DNA from: Trichoplax sp. H2
Lineage: Eukaryota > Placozoa > Uniplacotomia > Trichoplacea
Assembly (NCBI GenBank): GCA_003344405.1
Contig: NOWV01000010.1
Coordinates: 124,001-188,000, forward strand
Direction of reading: 5' to 3'
Length of the DNA stretch: 64,000 bases
The notes beneath the pieces were generated by a model. It made no database searches. It worked only from the letters and a program-made list of their open reading frames with translations, and was not told the DNA's origin. Shown piece by piece: positions 47,111 to 60,984 of this stretch. The position numbers and the translations under genes are program-made. The first letter of the stretch is position 1, and each line of letters opens with the position of its first letter.

Positions 47111-50100
47111 CTAACTGCTCACCGCATAAGGTCCCTTAGATTCATGAAAATTTTCTGTTGTATTTCTAGTTACGTAAGTTGCTTTATCATCCGTTCTCGC
47201 AGTATCATTAGGTGATGTCATACGTTTAGTACTGGCAAACTTAACAGTACCACTCGTTCCCAAGATTTGTGATTGCCAAAACTGAGAGCAGATATTGTGC
47301 ATCTAAATAAAAGAGCAAGAAATGATGTTACAGCCTTAGTAACGATAATATTGTGAGATAATTTCGGTTGTAAACGATCAAACATAGATGTACTTCTCGT
47401 ACAATGCTGTATTATACTATCAGATCTCAAAAAATGACAATCAAAATTACCGGTCCAGTAACCACAGTATAAAAGACAAATAAAAAGATTCCCTGAAAGA
47501 ATTAATAAATAATAATAATATTAAGCACTACTAATCAAATCACGACTTGAGCAAAATAATTTAGCTTTTTACCAAAATCGAATTCAGAATTAGATATAGA
47601 ACAGCCATAATGGTGGAAATTTCTCTCATATATAATATAGCAAAGGTCCATGTCATGATGAGCAAAATAATGCTTATAACGGATCCCTGGGCTATCGTTC
47701 TACATTTTTTTGTCAACACGATTTCAGAGAATAGCAAACTTATAATAGATCCTTTTTTAGGCCTGAACAAACACCACAATTCAGTATAATTATATAATTA
47801 TCAACCTGGGGCTCCCCGCATAATTCTCTTGTTCCGTTCTCCTCCTCATTGATACTTCATGCATTACGCGTGAGCACATAATAACGCTTACCTAAAAATT
47901 TTTTAAAATGCCGAATATTAGGTATTGGATATTAGTTCTGTTACATGCAATAATTAGTAAACAGCAGATGCACTCATATTATTATGTAGCAACATACACA
48001 AAATACTTACTACAACAAGCAATAAAACTTCCCCAACAAACAACCAAAATGCTCCGCTACCAATCCTCAGCCAACAACTAAAAGTTATTTTTTAATTAAA
48101 ACATTTATATGCAGTATTTATAAACATTAACACATTCGTAGAGTTGCAAGTAAGCATAAAAAATTTTACTATCCATAGTTAGTGAATCCTCTTTGAAGTT
48201 ACTTTCACATCTCAAGATAATAGTGATAATGTTACTATCATATCAGACTAAACAAACAGAAACGTAGCAAACACGACATGTATATTCATGTCACACTACA
48301 AGTAAGAGATTAATTCTTAATTTAATAACATACAACTTATCCGTGCCAAAATTGTCTGAAGCGGCAAATCCAGCGATGACAACGGTAATTGCCGGAATAG
48401 CTATAAATTAGAACACCCCAAATGAGAATTCTTTTAGATATGAATGCTGCACACTTTAATATTTTGGTAGTATTAAACGCTTATAATTGATACATGCACT
48501 ACAGATAATCTAAATTTAGTTTCAGTATTTGTCATCTTACCGTAGGCGAATATGTAGCAAAATCTTTTCTTTAATTTTTCCATTATATGAAAAGTTCGAC
48601 GATAAATTTCGAAGCTGCTGATAAAGATCCAGAAAAACGTGCACAAAGAAAAGTAATTTATAGAAACCGCCATTGCCAGACAAACGTCCTAATTAAAACA
48701 GAATAAAACCCAAGTTTCCAGTCAAGAAGTCAAACCTCATAAAATTAAAGCTTACAGACTTAAAGATATGCAAAAATAAGATTTAAAAACGGGTTGTAAC
48801 GTATTGTTAAGAAACTGTATATCGTTGTAGGATGATATTAAATTTATCCTTCATATATTAAAACTGGATTAGTAAAAATACTCTTCTGAAAATTACAAAA
48901 CTAAAATGTTATGATCATACCTTATTTTTGGTTTGATATATTGAAAATAGACAAAGTAACTCAAACACAAACAAGGTAAACAGGATGTTTAAACGAATAT
49001 GGTTCATGAACGTATTTTGCGATCTGTAAAAACAAAATTTTTAGTTACATTTGAAAATCCAGCAAGTATTTCACGACAAAAGTAATAAAAAATAAAAAAT
49101 ATAAAGCTTAACAAATGATTTAAAAATTCTTTATCAGAAAGTACAATCATACCGAAACGAAAATAGAATTAACAATGCCGTTACAATCGCACCAGTGGCT
49201 ATACTGCAACCGATAATAGTTATTTCCTTAAGACTTTGAGGAATCTAAGAAAGTGTAAATACGAATATATTCAATCATTTTATGAATGCTAAAGAAAAAT
49301 CATAACAGAATCCACGGTCACTCACTAAATTCTTTCGCATAGTCTCTATGACGGTAAAACTAGTAAGGTGATTGCATCGACAAGTGATATGGGTACTGTT
49401 AAATAATACCACTGAACAACCCCGATTATTCCATAATCCTTGAGCTTGCCTAATCAATGACAAAACATTTTTATTCTTACAATGAATTAAAATCTAATGT
49501 TGCATAGTTATAGGCTTACGAAGTTGAGAAATCCCAATAAACGCATTTTTTCTCCGCATCATCTCTGGTAGCCTAATCAAACAGTCAACAATCCTGTTAA
49601 TTCACGCTGTTAACTTGTTATGCAGGATTGGAAACGATATCTTATCAAAATCGAAAAAATTTTATAAGTAAATAATCCGAACTTCTGTATATTTGATAAT
49701 GTAGATAATGGGATTTTCATTTAAGAACTTTAAAGATAAGGAAGGCTTCGTCGAAATAGAAACGATGGCACCCAAAATTTTTTGATCAACGGCAACACTT
49801 GTGTTATTTCTAATTTTATTATCACTGTTAAGAGAATTTATTATAACATTAATCGGTACTTCCAACCTACTTATTCGTCTTGATAATGCTGTTTCGGATA
49901 TATTTTTACTTACATTCCAGGTATATATTCTGACAATAAATTAGATATCTGTTTGTAGGCTGCATATGCAAGTTGTGATTCTATTAAAATACCAAGTAAG
50001 AAATTCCAGTTATTTCCGAGATGGCAGAATTTACACAAACTCACTTAGAAAGGGTTTAGGATAGTAAAAATTTACAAGATTTTCACTAAAATTACCTCTA

Positions 50101-53100
50101 CACGTAAGAATAATCAAGAGTGACACACAGAAAATTAATCTTTAATGCTAGCAATAACTACCTCCTGAAGTTGCCAACGCTAAAGGAAGATTAACCTTTA
50201 ATGTGCTAGCAAAGCTAGCAGGATTAGTAGTAACTGGAAATGTTACAGACATTGGAAGATTCACTCTCAACTTTGAACTTACAACAACTTGAAAATAAGA
50301 ACAACAGCCATTAATACAGTTTTTAAGCATATATTACACTCATAGCAGAATTTTCTATTAAATACGGATACTTTTCTAGAGTTTATTACTCACCAATGTT
50401 CTTAGTAATTATGGTAATATTGGCTTCAGCAACATTACGCGTATTGTTAGTCCAGAGAAATGCAATGTCATCAATTACACGCATTAAATTTGTGGCCAGA
50501 GCCATTCTTTGTGCCTAGTGAAAGATTAGTAATTTACAGGACATTAACAATATGCTCTAAGTTACAATCGATCAATACTTTGAATACATTATATTTTTAT
50601 CAAAAGTCACTACATCCATTATCAAGTGATTACCTTTTTAAGTCCCACCCATCCGTTATAGTGTAGAGGATCGATAAGGCTACTAGAGCTTTCAATTAGG
50701 TCCTACCCAATGAACGAAATTTGCAAACACGTACGATAACATAGATTAGCGATTAGACTTTTGCTCAATGTTAATACTTCTTTTATAAACGCAATATTCT
50801 GAATTTGAATTGTATAACAACTGTTGATTGCAACGCTAATAATTACTGATCTTAAGCTGTTCTACAATTAGAAATTTCACCTTCAAAAAATTGTTAATAC
50901 TAGACTTTTCAGTTTTCCTGATTTCGTCCCTTTTTTTCGCTAATAATCGATTATATATTTCAATAGCTGTGACGATATCCCCTCCATAGACGGGTTGATT
51001 AAAACCTGTACTGAGTCTAAGTGAAGCCGCTAAAAGTGTGCTATTGGAATCTGGCCTATTAGCCTAAAATTAAAATTAAATTTTATCAAAAATGCCTAGC
51101 AGTTATGACAATTTAACAAAGCTTATTTCTACATTCTGTTTACGCCTTAGTAAGGAAATACGGTAAATTATGTCTCAGAAATCAACATTGCACTAACTTG
51201 ATTTTTAAGGCTAGTGAATCGTGCAGATTTGCATTGGCTAAGATCAGGCCAGCTTTTTGACCAATAATCAGCTGATAGGCAATACCAGGTAGCCGTACCT
51301 TAGATAATTAATGTAGGAATATAACGTAAAAGAAGATAAATAAAGCTATTCATATTCTCTATTTATTTTTTCAAGATATTTAATTGGCTATTAAAGGCTG
51401 AAGGCTATCTTTAACTTAAAAAAAGATGCAATATTATATAGAAATATCATTCTTATCTTTTATGAATGGTAATCTTACCTGTACTACCTGCAGGGCAGGG
51501 CTTAGAATTGATCTTTCCAATCAATGTTCTATCCCAACGGATGCCTAATACTAATGTAGAAGGGCACCACTGAGACGATATCGTACCTTCGGTTGGCGCG
51601 GAACTTTTAGTAGTTACTTGGGTCGTTATAGCGTTAGTGCTAGCAGTAGTAATAGTGGTTGCTGTTGTAACAGGTCTCACTGTAATACCTAAGTGTATAA
51701 GCAGCGTGCTTAGTCTGAAGAAATCTCTAAAACTTCTTAGGATAAAAATTCTAGTTTAGCACTTTACTCTCGTAATAATATCTCTGCAAGAACTGATTCA
51801 ATAATATAATAAATACTATCTCACTTACTCGATACATTAAGGGTCATGTGATAGCGTTGAGCATTCGATATGTTATTACTTGCAGTACATGTATACGTCG
51901 AGCTATCAATTAAGGATGTTTTAGGAATATAAAGATACGAAACTCGAACATAAAGTTTATGATAAGTTTGCCAGGAATAAATTGATGATGAATTTGTAAT
52001 ATCTCGGTTTTGCTTGCTCCAGGTAATATTAGGTATTGGTGAACCTGAGGCGAAACACCGAAGAAGGGCGGCTTCACCTTCTTTGATATTTAATTTGCTC
52101 GTGCTTTCACTAACTAGGATCTTTGGCGGCACTGAAGCAAATAAAAACATAATGCCAGTATTACTTATAATGAAGACTTTATTACATCAATGACAGCGTA
52201 AAATTACTTAATCAAGCCTTCCTAGTATAAATGGCGATTTATAGTAGGATATTAATAATAAATTGCTAACTAGCTACAGATATAACAGTGTTTAGATCTC
52301 ACCTTTTGGACAAGCTCCATTAACAATGTCACACGTAGCACCGTTTGGACAATCACAAGTTAATTTACAGTGATCTCCATAGGTACCTGCTGTGCATGCT
52401 AGAATAATTTAGATAATATTATGAAATAAGTTCTGCGAAGAGCAAAATGATTGTAGCTATGTGATTACTTATTAAATAAAAAAACTAGCGGAATTGTATA
52501 GGCACTATTATACTGTCGTGGGATGTAGAATTTAAAACAGACTGAATAAAGAATTAAGACATACGATCAGTACAGTCATTTCCCTTCCAGCCGGTTACAC
52601 AAGTACAACCACCAGGGCTTCTTGTGCACACTACTTGACTGGTACATGATCCCTTTGGACATCTTTGATCACAATTATGTCCAAAATAACCTGCAGAGCA
52701 AGCTAAGATAAGAATGAGTGATTAGTTTCCGCTAATACGTACAATGGTAATGCACTACTCAAAAGAAAATAAAACGCTCAGGGCGCTAATTGTATGCATC
52801 CTATGTTTGGAAAAAATTCACAACAGCATTACAATATACAGCGAGAACTCTAGAACTATAAAAATGCATCAAAATTTGTAAATTTTAGTCAACTACAAGT
52901 TTAAAACCTACTTATTTCGCAATTATCTCCAGCAAAGCCAGGACTGCAAATACATTTACCATTAGCTGCATCACAAATGCCACCATTAAAACACGTGCAT
53001 GTGCCATTACAACGACCACGACTAGTTGAATACGTCCCTGCTGAACAAGGTTGAATTACCAAATTTACCCAGGCATTTCGCTCGGCATTGCTTGATTCAC

Positions 53101-56100
53101 ATTTATACATTCCACTGTTAAAGGCATCGGCTGAACTGAAGACTATATCTTTCCCGTTATTTTGAATATTAATAGAACTGGAAGTCTGAACTTCTTTACC
53201 ACGTCGAAACCACTTAAATGACCCACTTAAGGCAGTAACGATTTTTAGTGTCGTTCTCTCCTGAACTGCTCTAGCAACATACGGCCGGACAGGTTGAATA
53301 TCTGTAGAAAGAATAAAAGACATACCGTAACGGTAGCAAACCTTATTGCATTACAGAGTATTCCTGCTACACTGTAGCAGGAAATAAAAGATATCAAACA
53401 TTATGTGCCATAAAGATATCCCTTTCAACAAAGCAAAAAAATAATAATTTGCAAAGTTCAATACCTCGATCCTTATTATAGATTGCGTTAGCATATGAGG
53501 TAGTAGCATTAGTTGAAGCAGTGCATCGATATGGCCCAGCTTTAGCACTATCAGATTTCAACCTAATCACTCTTTTAACAATACCATTTTCTTGTATTTG
53601 TGGCTGCACACTATACAAGCTGATACCAGCATAATCAGCATCCCATCGCCATTCTAGCGAGACTTTTTCTGGACCCTCAAAGAAACAAGTAAATTCTACT
53701 ATGTCATTGAAGATGCCACTCGTATTATAGAATATGCCGAAATTGGTTGCATCTGGAATTGATAGCACAAAAGGAATCAATTTTAATCAAAAAAATCTTC
53801 GCAATAATATCATCTACTATAATTAATGAAGATACTGAGTAAAATTCTAAAATCTACCGTAAAGAAGTCTGTTAAGAATATCATAAAGATTCCAATTATA
53901 GTGCTGTCATATGTCTTTTTTTATAAGTAATGTGTAAATCGGAAATGTATCATCTACCATTATCAGTTGTAAAGCGTAAATTTGCTGTAAGTATTTCATA
54001 TTAAGAATTTAAATGGCGCTACTAGCTTTCAGTCATGGCGAAATTTCAAGACTTGTAGTAAAGATGATAAAATAAAGCATAGAAGTACAATCACTATTAA
54101 CTAAAGTAGATTCATAACTCATGAAAACAAAGTAAATAATACTTTGTATTATACATATTAGTTAATTTCACTCAAAGAGGATAAGCCCGGACAAGTATAT
54201 CGCCTCAAATATTCCACAATATGCAATAATAATAAAAATTCATGCAGTCAATAATTATAATGAAATGCTTTAGTTGATGATAGATAGAAATAAAAAATGT
54301 AAATGGAACCACTTGGCCTCTAAAATCTTAATAAGAACGTTGATCAAATACAATTACAAGATCCTACAATCACACGCCGTGCTTGTACTGTATATTGCAT
54401 ATACAGTAGTGGTTCAAGGGCTACTTTTACTGAAAAAACGATACTTTTTGAATGTAGAAGAAACCATTTAACTCTTTAAACTGATTTCCGTCAAAGCAAG
54501 AAAATATGTAGAACGATTACATGTCATCACCAATTTAAAAAATTTGTACATATTGTCTAACATTGCATTTTTGTGTAAGTATACGTATGCAGGTATTTGA
54601 TTTATTATGTTATTAACCAATATTATCATTCCAGTTTACGGTGTAAAAGCAGAGGTAGCGATTCTATATTATTTCAGTTCATTATAAGTACTAAAGACTT
54701 AAATTAAAAGATTGGCTACCGTTGGTGCTATTTTATGCTTGTTAAGCCTACTCCGAACCAAAGTTTGTTATTTTGAAATGGATAACTTAAGATATTCATT
54801 TATTCGAATCACCTAAATTCGCTCAATATAATCAGTTCCTACTCTTCAAACTATTATCGCCTATATAATTAATTAATCAGCAGTCAAATCCACTAACAAG
54901 AACAATTCATGTTTGCTTTACAAATCAACTATCCAATAGTTCAATTAGCAAATCGTTGCGTATACGCGTTTTGTTAAAACACATTTCTAATTCTGATTAA
55001 AAGCTGTTTTAATGTTACTCCAAACTGTGGGCTTTGATAAATCGATAATGAACTAACCGAAATGAGAAGTGAAGACTATGTCAATGGGGAAAACTGGTGT
55101 TATCTGCGATCGTACGCGATTTAATGACTGAATAGGCACAGCAATAGGAGGGTCATCTTAAATTAGTATTCTATTCAAAAAGCCTTGTTTAGCTATTTAA
55201 CGCTATAATGAAAAACATTCACCATAATATATTTTCTATATTAGCAGTAATTTTACAGTATAACAAGATATATTGTAAAGATATGACATTTTCGGTTAGT
55301 ATGTGTATGAGCTATTACAAAAGTATCCCTCAATCTCCTAGCATCACTAATACTCTCAGACTTTTTATTACAACACCATCGATACCATGTCGAGGCGAAG
55401 ACTGTTCCTTCAACATTACTTGTTAACTAGGTTGATCTCCTCGAGAACTTTAAAGATCATATTTCATCGCACTAATTTTTCTTTTATTCAGGGACAAATT
55501 AAACAAAAATTGTAATTAATTCTAGTCATATTAATCAGCGTTAGTTGAGCTTATTAAAATGAGAAGTAGAGTACGAAATAGATCGATAAAAAAAGTCATA
55601 ATTCTAAAATACGAACTAGTAGTAATTGCACGATTACTTCATGCGTTTAAAGTAAATAATATATTATTCATTCGATATGGCGTTTCTTACAATCCAGTAT
55701 AAAATTATCGACGAAATACCAATACTAACTACAAGTGATGCATCATATAAAATAGCGCCAAAGCTTTCAATAATAAAACTCTAAGAAATATAAGATTGAA
55801 AATTAAAATAAGAGGACGCTGTAGCGTAACTAATTCATCTCATCAATCATCGTGATACAGAAAAATCTGTACGGATACCTATAACATTAGGGTAATTCAA
55901 TGTAATTGAATTAGCTAGATAGATAAAAAGGGATAGTAGCAGCTAAAGATTAGGTGCGAGATTGACTAAAGAAAGGAACTTGACTGACTGACCAACAAAT
56001 AATTGGGTAAATAAGATGATATTTACTTAATATTAAAACATACATTGGGCCGGCATATTTTATCAATCATAAACCTAGTAATAAAGTTTAGGGAAATATT

Positions 56101-56435
56101 ATCACTTAGTGATAGCTGAAAGAAACAAATTGTGAGATTTAGGTCTATAGTAAAGCTTGATTATAACCAATAAATGAAAGCGATTACATGCTGTCATCTG
56201 ATATTTGCGATACTAGTAAAAATCGAATAACGACAATGTTGGCCACACTCTAAGGCTATTTACATAAGATATCCCTTAAGCCTCGGCCAATAACTGTATT
56301 ACGATGCGAAAAACGATAATACATACTCACTATAACCACGTTATCAAAAATTCAATTTAAAATTGACTTACCAATTTGGATAGCTAAACAAAGTAATAAG
56401 GCAATAGAATGAATGAAATATGTCAACTTTCCCAT
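47111..56435 (-). CDS. Adhesion GPCR with Tie-like Ig-Ig-EGF3-Ig ectodomain
   Basis: Adhesion-class receptor, predicted 1124 aa. Exons: 56435-56372, 53752-53465, 53301-52912, 52702-52565, 52398-52303, 52131-51829, 51688-51479, 51237-51198, 51055-50881, 50514-50394, 50287-50162, 49980-49914, 49878-49683, 49572-49520, 49449-49326, 49244-49153, 49023-48921, 48688-48541, 48400-48337, 48077-48011, 47891-47806, 47762-47573, 47492-47451, 47302-47111. Order: signal peptide (MGKLTYFIHSIALLLCLAIQ); Ig about 22-118; Ig about 120-200; three EGF about 205-326; Ig about 327-427; Thr-rich linker and HormR (WCPSTLVLGIRWDRT) to about 497; GAIN; GPS with CVYWDF and TCRCNHLTSF, so the autocleavage site HL-T is intact; seven helices about 798-1061; 63-residue tail. 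TM5 begins CWLRIGSGAFWLF. Intron 1 is 2.6 kb. Small exons 8 and 10-12 are the least certain. All joins keep phase. Confidence 0.9.
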
Positions 56436-59400
56436 TCTTAGAAGCGTTCTAATATACGAGTTGGTCGCTATCGTTGATTACTTCCACTTGGCACTACGCT
56501 ATCAAATAAGTTTTGGTCGCGTAGTCATCGGCTTGACGAGACTATCACTAATTAAAAAATTAACTATAAAATAATTGTTTGTATAGTAATTTAATGTTTA
56601 AACAGAACCAAATTTGCCCTATACCATACAAGATAAGCGAAATCATAAAATGATTAAAATATCTAAACGTTGAGTCACGATAAAATTGAGTCTCGATGTC
56701 TAAAAATAATTATTCTCTTTCGTTCTCAAAGCAGTTTAAAAAAAGCTATGGTGGTACTCTTATAGTATTAGTGCTCATTTAACGACCACATATGGTTTTA
56801 GTTGAGTAAAATACAATATATTTGCAGCATCAAATAACAACGTTCGTAGACTATGCGAAACGTTATTGTTAATCATTTGATCAACTATTTATTATATTGC
56901 TTAATAGGAACGCAATAAATCTATAGTAAGCTAACAGTAAGGGTTCGGGTTCTTTTTGTTATTTCTTTTGTTTATCCAGCCTATACGGCGTATTAGAAGT
57001 TTTGAAGATGGAGAAAAAAGTTCGCAATGATGGGTTGACAAGGCGATAGTAAAGAATAGTCATTTGTTTACTGCAGACTAAAATTAAATTGTTATGCAAA
57101 TAATGAAGATTCAATTATTGTCTACTAGCCTAACCAGCTGATCCATAAATGCTCCTCTGTCTTGTGGGCGGTACATCAAATACACCTATTATACTATATC
57201 AGACATTGCTATTAGCTTTAGTTTTTAGCATTTCATGATAAAATCTGCTATAGAAGATAATACTATTATTAATTACTCTTTTTATTCAAAAGACTACAGT
57301 ATTTGGCTTTCCTGTACGGCACACCGTACATCCAATGTCATAGTTATTCTTTATACCAATAATGATTGATACTAACCTGGTAGAAAGAATCTTGATAACG
57401 GTCGACAATAGATCGCTTTTGATTATATTGTTTGAAATTATACACCACGACCGGTACCTTATCATACCTCCCATTAATTTTACTTTACAGTTAACTGTCT
57501 TCCTTTACACCGCTGCTAAGCGCCGCAGCTAGTTTCTCAATGTATGGATATAGCTCCAATATGCTACATCATTGATTTTCTTAAATGAATTCTAGCCTAA
57601 TGTCGTTCAACTACTTATTATTTAAACAGTCTAAATAGTCCATACTGCCATGAGTTAAAATAGTCCGGATACATGGAAATCATCCTTAATAAACAAAAAG
57701 TATTATAGCTATGAAGTAAATTCTCCTAAAGTCTCTTACTAGAGTATCTAGTGATCGAAAAAATTATATTTCTATTGCCGTTATATATTTTTTATAAGAC
57801 TGAATCCGTTGCTACGAATAGCCAGAGCATATACGTGCACATGCTACATACCTTACGTGTGGTGTGTTATTAAAGAGCTACTATAGTTAGAAGACGTACT
57901 ATATTCTAATATCAGTAATTACTGTATCCATTACTCGAAATGAATTAGATATCAAGCATCGCAGGGTTGTATATATGATATAGGCATGACATAAGAATAA
58001 GCATATCCTATCCTATTAAATTATTAAAACGCTTAACAGCTTTACGTTTTATGGTTATAAGAATAATCGATCTTACTACTGCGCTTCTGGTTTTATTATT
58101 TAAAAATGTCAGAAAATATTAGAAAATTACTTATCAAGTATTTACATTAAGTATCATGTTTTACTTAACTACTGTTTATGAGAATAAATTTACCCAAGTA
58201 CTGTACCATTTATTAGCGTAGTCTTAGACACTCTAGCTGTAATATTTAGAACCAAGTATAGTAGTTTATAGATTAAAATCGTAATATATGAGGTATATAA
58301 CGCTACGGTATTGTTTCTTGGACAATCAAAACAGCAAACATATACTTTTGATATCTCTAGCTGTGATACTGTATTAAGTATAACTGAATGTCAGTGCATA
58401 ATATTCTTATTCTTATACGCGTATATACAGTAATTCGTATGCCGTTCCACGCGATATCGCATGCTTTCTTTATATAGTTGAGCGGTAGATTCATAATTGC
58501 GTAGATATTAATATCGCTACTATATCTTATACGAGTATACTACAGAATATAGTACTATGAATCATGTATAATATGTTAGTGGAACACATTACCTAGCATG
58601 AGAATACGGTAACATAGAGATCATTCCTATTATAGCTATCACATGTTTAGATATAGGCTATACGTGTATGTCTCTTTCTGATATGATATGAATTACTTTG
58701 TTATGTTGTATAAAATGCTGCTGTTGCTCGTGCTACTATTCTATGCTTATCTCCTACTGCAACTTTGAAAAGTCTATAAGCTGCATAATCGATTATGAAC
58801 TCAGTTTTATTCCAATCTTACTATATGCCGTCTGTCTTACATGTGCAGTTATCTCTTTGTTACCTATTTTCTAATAAATTGATTCTCTTCTCAATTTTCT
58901 ATCTCTCATTTGATTAACTGAACCTGACATCGAAATACATTATATGCAGTACATGAGCATGAATATACTATCTAAGATGCTATCAGAGTGATAAGAATAC
59001 ACTTGATTTTCAAGTTATAATAATTAGAAACTATAAGGAACTATCGTATTCTCTACTCCTGTTACGGTAATTAATTATCGCAGAAAACATCACAAGCATG
59101 CAAGTAGTTACGTTTGATGCATTATTACTGACACTCGATAAATGGCTATTGCACAAGCTCTGTACCACTGTTTTTACGTGTACTGCATGTACCATATAAT
59201 GTATGGGTATACAGTAAATCCTGCAGCTGATATTATCAGTATTGAGTCGTGCTACAGGCAAATATCGTGGAGGATAAGCCTGACAGTACTATTCCAGGAT
59301 ACTGTAGTAAGTTCCTCGTGACAAATCTCGATTTGAGATATCATGATAAATAAATCGTTTATATTAATTTGCCTTCTGAGCGATGGTCGATAAAAATTGT

Positions 59401-60984
59401 TTACATACCTTTACAATTAATGCAGCTCTAATCAGAGTCCATCCTCTGAAACTATACATAACTACGGATCATAAGAAAGAATACGTACTGCATATTGTCA
59501 TGCTTTTAATATTTCTAGTGCTTCGTGATAAAACCTATTTATGAAATTATGTACACTATAGATGGTACTGTACGTATATTGTTAAATGTACTGTGGTAGT
59601 TTGCTAAAGAGCAGGGTATTTAAAAATGTGCTCAGCCTGAGGAACGATAATGTCTTATTACTGTACATTGTGAATTGTTACTATTTGTTAGTTTTTTCAA
59701 ATCGTATAATTTGTGCATTTACTGCTATAGGTGGTTTAATATACGACGACGACGTGTATAGTATATAGGTTATTAGCTTTTCTAACCAAAAAGATAGATT
59801 TAAAATAAGACATTTAATTAAGCGGAGGGAAAAATGTTAATAGCAAACATATTTCTTGTAGCAGGAATGATGAACGATACGCAAACAGTAAGGAGTTTGC
59901 CGAAAACTTATCTGAGTTACCATCACCGTATGACTCATACAGTATCGATCGATATCATTTGATTGCAACGAGTATTTCGATAAATTGAATTTTAAGCGTA
60001 TACTATAGATTTAAAAATTTTAAGATTCTTCATACTTAACTTCAAGGTATTAGCACAAATGACAATTGGTTGTCTTATTCAGATTCAAACCAAAAAGTTT
60101 ATGCGGCTGCAAGGATTAATCTTATTGCTAGCGTCTCTACTTGCAAGGCTATTAAAATGATATTTTACAACGCTTAATCATCGCTAAGTACTGCATAAAT
60201 ACTGTCACTCTATAGTACAACCATCAAAGAATATTCTGTCACAATTATTTCTTTGCAACTTTAATTTCAATCTAGGCTTCACTCTTAGAATTATAAAAGT
60301 GCCATAGCTTCGCAGACTCTAGCATCGTGAACACAGAATCGCGTATGAAGTAGGTAATAAACCATCAATAGCTGATATTCATTGAGTATCAGTCTCCAAA
60401 AGATGCATCTTCTTTTTGTAGTAAAATTCATACACAAAAACTGCCACTATATCTAAAGTCAGATATACCCTAAATATAATTATTTAAGTTATAGTAAAAT
60501 ATAGCTCATATATCAGCATGTTCTGTAGGTCCATAACCATCAGTTCGTTATCAGTAACTGCAAAATTTCGGATATTCTAAATAGATTAATGCCTTTTCAG
60601 TAAATGTAATTCGATATTTCCAAAAGCGAATGTATCAGCCTTATACGGACTTAAATATTGGCAAGCACATAGAATATACTTGATTTCGTGCAGCGTGATG
60701 GGCTGAACTAAATCTAATATTGTACGAATTACTTCAAGTGTTCGCAGACACTCATACAAAAGATATTCCTGTAACTTTAAAATTTTCATATGGTATATGC
60801 CCTAAGCGGCACGTAAACCGACATTAATGACACTAGTTTTTCCTTTATATAACTGTAGAATAATATGAATCTATGCTATTAATTTAATTAACAATATCAA
60901 ATTTGCACTATATAACAAGTATTTTAACTGGATTTGTTACACTAGAACTCAACAGCAGTAATATAAAAAGTACGTGCGAAAATT
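56436..60984. other. Intergenic, no gene recognised
   Basis: About 4.5 kb of AT-rich sequence upstream of the adhesion GPCR and downstream of auxilin. A 67-codon ATG-initiated frame on the minus strand (60789-60586) lies about 200 bases after the auxilin stop codon and is most likely in its 3' flank. GTAC pentamers are sparse here. Nothing else could be supported. Confidence 0.5.

Noticed and set aside
60586-60789. 67-codon minus-strand frame starting MKILKLQEYLLYECL
   Set aside because: No splice context, no family match and a position within the likely 3' flank of auxilin. Composition alone is not enough.
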